64,000 bases of DNA from Antilocapra americana (Eukaryota; Chordata; Mammalia; Artiodactyla; Antilocapridae). How positions within the stretch are numbered: the first letter of the stretch is position 1; the number at the start of each line of letters is the position of its first letter. Below, piece after piece: positions 58,023 through 64,000 of this stretch. A model generated the notes under the pieces. It had not been told where the DNA came from. It saw nothing but the letters and a program-made list of their open reading frames with translations, and searched no databases. The position numbers and the translations under genes were made by a program. Location: NCBI GenBank assembly GCA_007570785.1, contig ML664152.1:361519-425518 (forward strand), written 5' to 3'.

Positions 58023-58740
58023 TAAACCTGCTTAGGCTCCAGGGATGTGGTAGCAGCCCCACTCAGGGAGGTCGGGGTGAATAAAGTAGGCACTGCTTTT
58101 CTTTCCTTCTCTAATATCACACCAATGCTATGTTGCAGTATAGACGATTTGCAATGTTCTGATTGTTGTTGTATGTAGCCGCCTGATTCAGGTGTAACAC
58201 ATCTATGAGATATGTCTCTTATTTTGGGGACTTTTTGCCATAGAAGGTCAAACAGAGTTGTGAGCATCAGGTCCTAGTGGATTATGTATCTCAGATACAA
58301 TTTTCTGTGTATACAAAGAAGGAAGGTAGGAGATAATTTCTGTGGATTCTCTCCTAGAGATACAGATTTCCGTGTATAGGTTAGAGGTACAGATTCCCAT
58401 GTATATGGGAAAGTAAGGGAGGAAGAAAGAAAGGAAGAGGATAATCCTTGGGGATTATTGATTACACATACAGGTTTCTATGTCTATGCTAGTTTAGATT
58501 CTCTCTAATCCATTTTTGGGCCCTTCACATTCTTTTCCATTTTTTTCCTTTTTCTTGGGGCCCTTTGTTTGTGTTTGAAATCTCAGAGTCTCTTTGGGCT
58601 CATAAATTTGATACTTTGTATGTCTGTTGATATTTTGCCTAGAAGGTACATCATACACTACTGTCTTCCTATGCCTGACTGACTTCTCTTAGAAATGATC
58701 TTTTAAGATCCATCCCTGTGGATACCTGGGGGCATGTGAC
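58023..58740 (-). mobile_element. Old L1-like block, copy B
   Basis: Related to copy A over at least 500 bases. Shared words in the same order include AGGCTCCAGGGATG, AGCAGCCC, TCAGGGAGGT, TTTTGCCAT, TTTCTGTGTATA and TCTTCCTCAGTCTG / TCTTCCTATGCCTG. It stops before the ORF2 part kept in copy A. These are either two insertions of one old L1 subfamily or a local duplication. Confidence 0.65.
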
Positions 58741-58865
58741 CCCAGGTTCAGGGTCTGGGTGGGGGGTGACCCTGGAGACTGTGGATGTGTGGCCCCACAT
58801 ACCGGATCTGAGGGTGAGGTCACCTTCAAGAGTGTCCACATGTGACATCAGGTGTAGGGTCTGGG
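58735..58865. repeat. Short G-rich local repeat
   Basis: TGTGACCCCAGGTTCAGGGT at 58735-58754 and TGTGACATCAGGTGTAGGGT at 58841-58860 are related, each followed by CTGGG, 106 bases apart. G-rich GTGACC/CTGGAGAC words fill the interval. This may be a remnant of a decayed minisatellite. Confidence 0.6.
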
Positions 58866-59384
58866 GGTTGTGTGGGTCTCACCTTTCTGCATGAGTCAGG
58901 ATCATGTGTACCTGGAGACCCCCTCTCTCCCCTTTTCCTGTAGAGTGTCTTGTTCCCCTGAGATTTCCAAAATCTGAGTTGAGAGTGTTGCCCTGATTTG
59001 CCTGTGGTCCTTTGTCTCCTCTTGTTACATTCATATGAGGTCAGGCACCTTGGAGCAGCTGTGCTCTGTTTTCTGCTGAGTGACCGATAACCCTGGTATG
59101 CAGTTTCTGAAGCCCACTTGAGATTCTGGCGCTGACACAGTGAAGCCCCTCCACTGACCCATGTCGTGGAGAAGGGAAGGAAACCTGTTTCCAGTGCTGA
59201 GCAAGGAGGCCAGGCCAGACCGTGCTTAAAAAGCTGACACTCCCTGAAGGCCTTCCTGGAATGTTTAAAGACAAGGCTAAGGAGGGGGTTATGGAGTGGG
59301 TGATCTGCTCAGGGACCTTCTCCTGACTGGCTAGTGGTGAGGTCACTGGGAGTCAGCATCATCACCTTCCGGTTCTACCGGGTC

Positions 59385-59550
59385 ATGCTTGTGGGCAGCC
59401 TGCAGTCAAATCTCCACCTGGTGGGGCTTCCAATGTGTATAAGACAGCTCACAGGACATGGCTCAGAACATTATCTACAGCCCTTGAGGAACATAGGTAC
59501 TTCGTTTAATGGCTGACTTACTGTTTGGTCTTCTTTGACAGTTTTCCTTT
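59385..59550 (+). repeat. Inverted duplication, left arm
   Basis: This segment is related to the reverse complement of 60330-60505. TCCACCTGGTG, ATAAGACAGCTCACAGGACA, TGGCTCAGAACATTATCTAC and CTTTGACAGTTTTCCT each have a near match in the same order on the minus strand there. The family is not recognised; both arms may be copies of one old interspersed element. Confidence 0.75.
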
Positions 59551-59786
59551 CTTTCTGCTTGTTCTCGATTCTCTTAAATATTACACTTTGGAACTCAGAA
59601 AAGCCTTCGAGTCTAAAGGTTTTCTATAGACAGGGGGCAGGCAGAGGACATGCTATGTTTTCCCTTAAAATTTGATTACTTTTTGGACTAATGGATTAAT
59701 TAATGCTCTGTAGGATCTTTTCCTCTTATTTTATTCCCACCTCTTCCCAGGAAGATCAATTTCAGTGATTAAAGGACAAAGTAGGG

Positions 59787-59965
59787 GACTTCCTTAGTGG
59801 TCCAGTGGCTAATAGTCTATGCGTACAATACAGGGGACCCAGGTTCATTCCTTGGTCAGAGAACTAGATCCCACATGCCACAGCTAAAAGATCCCTTGTA
59901 CCAGGCTGGCCCCGGCCAAATATTATGATAAATAAATTACAAATATAAAAAACAAAAATTTTTAA
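59787..59965 (+). mobile_element. CHR-type SINE
   Basis: GGGGACTTCCTTAGTGGTCC opens the tRNA-Glu-like head, followed by a B box (GGTTCATTCCTTGG), GAGAACTAGATCCCACATGC and an A-rich end. It sits in the spacer between the arms of an inverted duplication. Confidence 0.9.
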
Positions 59966-60329
59966 TTAAAAATAAAATATTTGGTAAAACCCATATGTAG
60001 CCATTCTTGCAAGTCCTTATTCAGAGAATATATGGCCATGCTCTGGGTCTGCAGACAGGATCCTATAACAGAAAGATGTCACCAGATAGGCCATGCCTCT
60101 AATACAAGAACTATGAGAGGCAGTGTTCTTGGTAAATAGGCAGGATTTGTGATTGCTGAATTCATTCACTTGTTTTAATCTTTCTTTGAATATATGTGCT
60201 TGAAACAGATCAGGACCCTGTCATCCTTGCGCCCCCCACTCTCCCACGGCTGCCACCATGTCCTCCATCTGCCTTTTGTCTGTGGAAAGTTTCAATCAAA
60301 AAGCAAGTTTAATCAGTGAAATGAGAAAT

Positions 60330-60505
60330 ATTGAAACAGGAAAACAGTCAAAGGACACTAAACAATAATAATGCTGTCAAGGACCTTTAGTTCTCTCTCA
60401 GGGTCTATAGATAATATTCTGAGCCACATCCTGTGAGCTGCCTTATAGACACCAAAACACCAGGTGGAGAGGTTAGCTATGTGATGACCAGACTGCGCCC
60501 AGGAC
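60330..60505 (-). repeat. Inverted duplication, right arm
   Basis: Minus-strand partner of 59385-59550. TCCTGTGAGCTG at 60429-60440 is the exact complement of CAGCTCACAGGA at 59445-59456, and the flanking words match with substitutions and small indels. Similarity fades beyond about 60505. Confidence 0.75.
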
Positions 60506-61058
60506 ATGAGCTACCACAACTCAGAGAACTGGCCACAGAGAGATGGGGACAAACTGACCCTGGAGCTGGAGATTAACTGTACTTAAAACAGGGTGACACT
60601 GGTCAGAACCCTGCTGACCAACTTCAAGATGACTGTCAGAGCTGACTGTGCTGTTTCTGCATGTAGCCTGTCTCCCCCCACCCCCTGCTCCCATCCCCTC
60701 CCCCGTCCCCCACCTCGGTCTATCCGCGTTCTCACCCTCTGCTTGTTGGTGATGGGAATGTCCTTTAGACAGACATCCACCACCCCATTCCCCACAGTGG
60801 CCAACATCTAAAATAAAGCACACTTTACTTTGTGCCAACCTGGCTTGTTTATTGGCTTTTGAGTAGTGAACAGCCAGACCCCACATACTTTTTCAGTAAC
60901 ATGCTGATTAACAATTGTTTTAATAAACAATTAGGTATTGATTTAGGTTTATTTTACTGTTAACCATCAGTGGGTTTATGCATTCTGATAAACCTTTATG
61001 CAAGGAGAAACATTTCTTGTTACTAATATGAACAGTATTGCTTCTATTAATTAATAAA
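60506..61058. other. Unassigned; C-rich tract and an exon-like minus frame
   Basis: A C-rich tract lies at 60669-60715. On the minus strand, 60811-60740 has the look of a small exon: TTATTTTAG immediately upstream, an open frame, and an AGAGGTGAGAA-like donor. No relative is recognised and the open frames (up to 121 codons, 60521-60886 minus) run through the C-rich tract, so I do not call a gene. Confidence 0.35.
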
Positions 61059-62989
61059 TTCAGTTTAGTTCAGTTGCACAGTCCTGCCCAATTCTTTGTG
61101 ACCCCATGGACTGCAGTATGTCAGGCTTCACTGTCTATCACCAATTCCCGGAGCTTGTTCAAACTTATGTCCATCGAGTCAGTGATGCCATCCAACCATC
61201 TCATCCTCTGTCATCCCCTTCTCCTGCCCTCAATCTTTCCCAGCATCAGGGTCTTTTCCAATGAGTCACTTCTTCGAATCAGGTGGCTAAAGTATTGGCG
61301 CTTCTGCTTCAGCATCAGTCCTTCCAATGAATACTCAGGACTGATTTCCTTTATGATTGACTGGTTGGATCTCCTTGCAGTCTAAGGGACTTGCAAGAGT
61401 CTTCCCCAACACCACAGTTCAACAACATCAATTCTTTGGTGCTCAGCTTTCTTTATGGTCCAACTCTCACATGACTACTGGAAAAACCATAGCTTTGACT
61501 AGACGGAAATTTGTCGGTATAAAATAATGTCTCTACTTTTTACTATGCTGTCTAGGTTGGTCATAACTTTTCTTTCAAGGAGCAAGCATCTTTTAATTTC
61601 ATGGCTGCAGTCACCATCTGCAGTCATTTTGGAGCCCAAGAAAATAAAGTCTCCCACTGTTTCCATTGTTTTCCCATCTATTTGCCATGAAGTGATGGGA
61701 CTGGATGCCATGATCCTAGTTTTCTGAATGTTGAGCCTTAAGCCAACTTTTTCACTCTCCTCTTTCATTTTCATCAAAAGGCTCTTTAGTTCCTCTTCAC
61801 TTTCTGCCATAAGGCTAGTGTCATCTGCATATCTGAGGTTATTGATATTTCTCTTGGCAATCTTGATTCCAGCTTGTGTTTCATCCAGCCAGCATTTCAC
61901 ACCCTGCATAAGCAGGGTGACAATATACAGCCTTGATACACTCCTTTCCCAATTTGGAACCAGTCTACTGTTCCATGTCCAGTTCTAACTGTTGTTTCTT
62001 GACCTACATACAGATTTCTCAGGAGGCAGATCAAGTGACATGGTGTTCCCATCTCTTGAAGAATTTTCCACAGTTTGTTGTGATCCACACAGTCAAAGGC
62101 TTTAGCATAATCAATAAAGCAGAAGTAGACGTTTTTCTGGAATTCTCTTGCATTTCCTGTGATCCAATGGATGTTGACAATTTAATCTCTGGTTCCTCTG
62201 CCTTTTCTAAATCCAGCTTGAACATCTGGAAGCTCATGTTTCACATACTGTTGAAGCCTGGCTTGGAGAATTTTGAGCATTACTTCGCTAGTGTATGAGA
62301 TGAGTGCAATTGTGTAGCAGTTTGAACATTCTTTGTCATTGCCTTTCTTTGGGATTGGAATGAAAACTGACCTTTCCCAGTCCTGTGGCTGCTGCTGACT
62401 TTTCCAAATTTGCTGGCATATTGAATGCAGCACTTTCAGAGCATCATCTTTTAGGACTTGAAATAGCTCAGCTGGAATTCCATCACCTCCACTAGCTTTG
62501 TTCATAGTGATGTTTCCTAAGGTCTACTCGACTTCACATTCCAGGATGTTTGGCTCTAGGTGAGTGATCACACCATTGTGGTTATCTGGGTCATGAAGAT
62601 CTTTTCTGTACAGTTCTTCTGTGTACTCTTGCCACCTCTTCTTAATATATTCTGCATCTGTTAGATCCATACTGTTTCTGTCCTTTGTTGAGCCCATCTG
62701 TGCATGAAATATTCCCTTGGTGTCTCTAATTTTCTTGAAGAGATCTCTAGCCTTTCTCATTCTACTGTTTTCCTCTATTTCTTTGCATTGATCACTGAGG
62801 AAGCCTTTCTTATCTCTCCGTGCTATTCTTTGGAACTCTGCATTCAAATGGGTATATCTTTCCTTTTCTCCTTTGCCTTTAGCCTCTCTTCTTTTCCCAA
62901 CTATTTGTAAGGCCTCCTCAGACAATCATTTTGCCTTTTTGCATTTTTTTTCATGGGGATGGCCTTGATCACTGCCTCCTGTACAATCA
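61059..62989 (-). mobile_element. BovB LINE, 1.93 kb, continuous
   Basis: Antisense from the tail (CAGTTTAGTTCAGTTGCACA) to the linker upstream of RT, ending near CTGTACAATCATC. Minus frames 62524-62925, 62182-62505 and 61499-61909 are consecutive pieces of ORF2; they include the GGDGIPAELFQVLKDDALK block and the YADDTSLMAESEE catalytic segment. A deletion around 61890-61910 removes codons just before YADD. It is not functional. Confidence 0.96.
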
Positions 62990-63223
62990 TCTGGAGAAGA
63001 GAGCAGAAACTATTTTAAAATAAACACCAGTTTAAACTGTTGGACTGTGGCATTTGGTTTGCATGAATAAACATGATATTGCTTCATAAGACAATTTAAA
63101 ATCTACATGAGAAAGAAAACAGCCTTCCAAGTAAATGGCTAATGTACTGAAATGAAAAGAATAAAGATTTAAAAAAGAAAATGATCAATAAAAACATATT
63201 TGTGAGGAGATGAGAGTACCTAC

Positions 63224-64000
63224 TTTTTTTTATTGTTTTTGCCATACAATGCCATGATATCACCATGGGTTTACATATGCTCCCCCTCCAGAACCCCCCT
63301 CCCTCCTCCCTCCCTCCTCCCTCCCTCCGGGAAATCTCGATGCACCAGCCCCGAGCATCACTCCTGGGCTGGCGATTGATTAGACATATGATAATTAACA
63401 TGTTTCAATGCCATTCTCCCATATCATCCCACCCTTTCCCTCATCCACAGAGGCCCTGAGTCTATTCTATACATCTGTGTTCCTTTTGCTGTCTCGCATG
63501 CTGGGTTCTCGTTACCGTCTTCCTAAATTCCATATATATGCGTTAATATACTGTATTGTTGTTTTTGCTTCTGGCTTACTTCACTCTGGATAATGGGTTC
63601 CAGTTTCGTCCATCTGAGTAGAATTGCTTCAAATGAATTTTTTTTTAATGCTGAGTAATATTTCATTGTGTATATGTACCACAGCTTTCTTATCCATTCG
63701 TCAGTTGATGGGCATCTAGGTTGCTTCCATGTCCTGGCTATTGTAAACAATGCAGCGATGAACATTGGGGTACACGTGGCTCTTTCAATTCTGGTTTCCT
63801 TGGTGTATATGCCCAGCAGTGGGATTGCTGGGTCATATGGCAGGACTATTTGCAGCTTTTTAAGGAACCTCCACACTGTTTTCCATAGTGGCTGTACTAG
63901 TTTGCATTCCCACCAACAGTGGAAGAGAGTTCCCTTTTCTCCACATCCTCTCCAGCATTTATTGCTTGTAGATTTTTGGATTACAGCCATTCTGACTGGT
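63224..64000 (-). mobile_element. L1 LINE, 3' end; runs off the window
   Basis: The antisense L1 begins with poly-T (63224) and the 3' UTR, whose pyrimidine-rich CCTCCCT tract (63294-63330) is G-rich on the element strand. ORF2 then runs to the window edge. It is the best-kept L1 here and belongs to the same subfamily as the insertions at 14095 and 24206. How far it extends cannot be seen. Confidence 0.96.
63523..63990 (-). pseudogene. L1 ORF2 C-terminal part, still open
   Basis: 155 codons without a stop covering the L1 ORF2p C-terminal cysteine-rich region. [20 protein letters not shown] supplies the conserved C-x3-C-x7-H-x4-C pattern; it is followed by [31 protein letters not shown] and [19 protein letters not shown]. 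The methionine marked as start is internal; the true ORF2 continues past the window. Whether the element is intact cannot be judged, so I list it as a partial remnant. Confidence 0.85.

Noticed and set aside
60740..60811. Exon-like minus-strand segment with acceptor- and donor-like flanks
   Set aside because: The protein is unknown to me, the frame is short, and AG/GT-bounded stretches of this size are common by chance.

Overview
This window is ruminant nuclear DNA. It is packed with repeat families confined to, or typical of, ruminants: the RTE-type LINE BovB, its tRNA-headed SINE Bov-tA, the dimeric SINE BOV-A2 with an AGC-repeat tail, CHR-type tRNA-Glu SINEs, and L1 copies with a cetartiodactyl-type 3' UTR. 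The sequence alone does not tell cattle from buffalo, sheep, goat or deer. I find no intact host protein-coding gene. The long open frames are LINE ORF2 remnants, frame shadows, or by-products of biased composition. BovB makes up roughly a quarter of the window by my hand-drawn boundaries.

Layout. 1-12.3 kb is unassigned sequence with scattered Bov-tA and BovB pieces, a tRNA-Glu(CTC) pseudogene at 7825, and a CHR SINE split by a BovB tail. 13.7-17.5 kb is one antisense BovB carrying two later insertions, each with 17-bp target-site duplications: an L1 with a 5' inversion and a polyadenylated retrocopy of unknown origin. 17.5-21.2 kb is unassigned. 21.2-25.5 kb holds two more antisense BovB copies, the second split by an L1 and a short 3'-UTR retrocopy. 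25.5-38 kb mixes SINEs, old L1, two probable solo LTRs and a GC-rich unassigned block at 27.5-30.6 kb.

The striking object is at 41.24-56.15 kb: about 12.2 kb of a degenerate 23-bp tandem repeat, in two opposite orientations that meet at 43,670/43,671. The left arm is about 2.4 kb and the right arm about 9.4 kb, followed by about 0.4 kb of 47-48-bp units. Diagnostic variant units recur in both arms, so the arms look like one array that was inverted. A 2.7-kb BovB landed in the right arm and duplicated 9 bp of the repeat unit. A second BovB, with its own 5' part inverted, abuts the left edge of the array.

To the right (56.3-64 kb) lie two related old L1-like blocks, an inverted duplication of a short unknown element around a CHR SINE, a further antisense BovB, and an L1 with an open ORF2 C-terminus that runs off the window. 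Nothing here works as a gene system. The window records nested retrotransposition and satellite turnover. Family assignments rest on my recognition of the sequences and were not checked with a repeat library.
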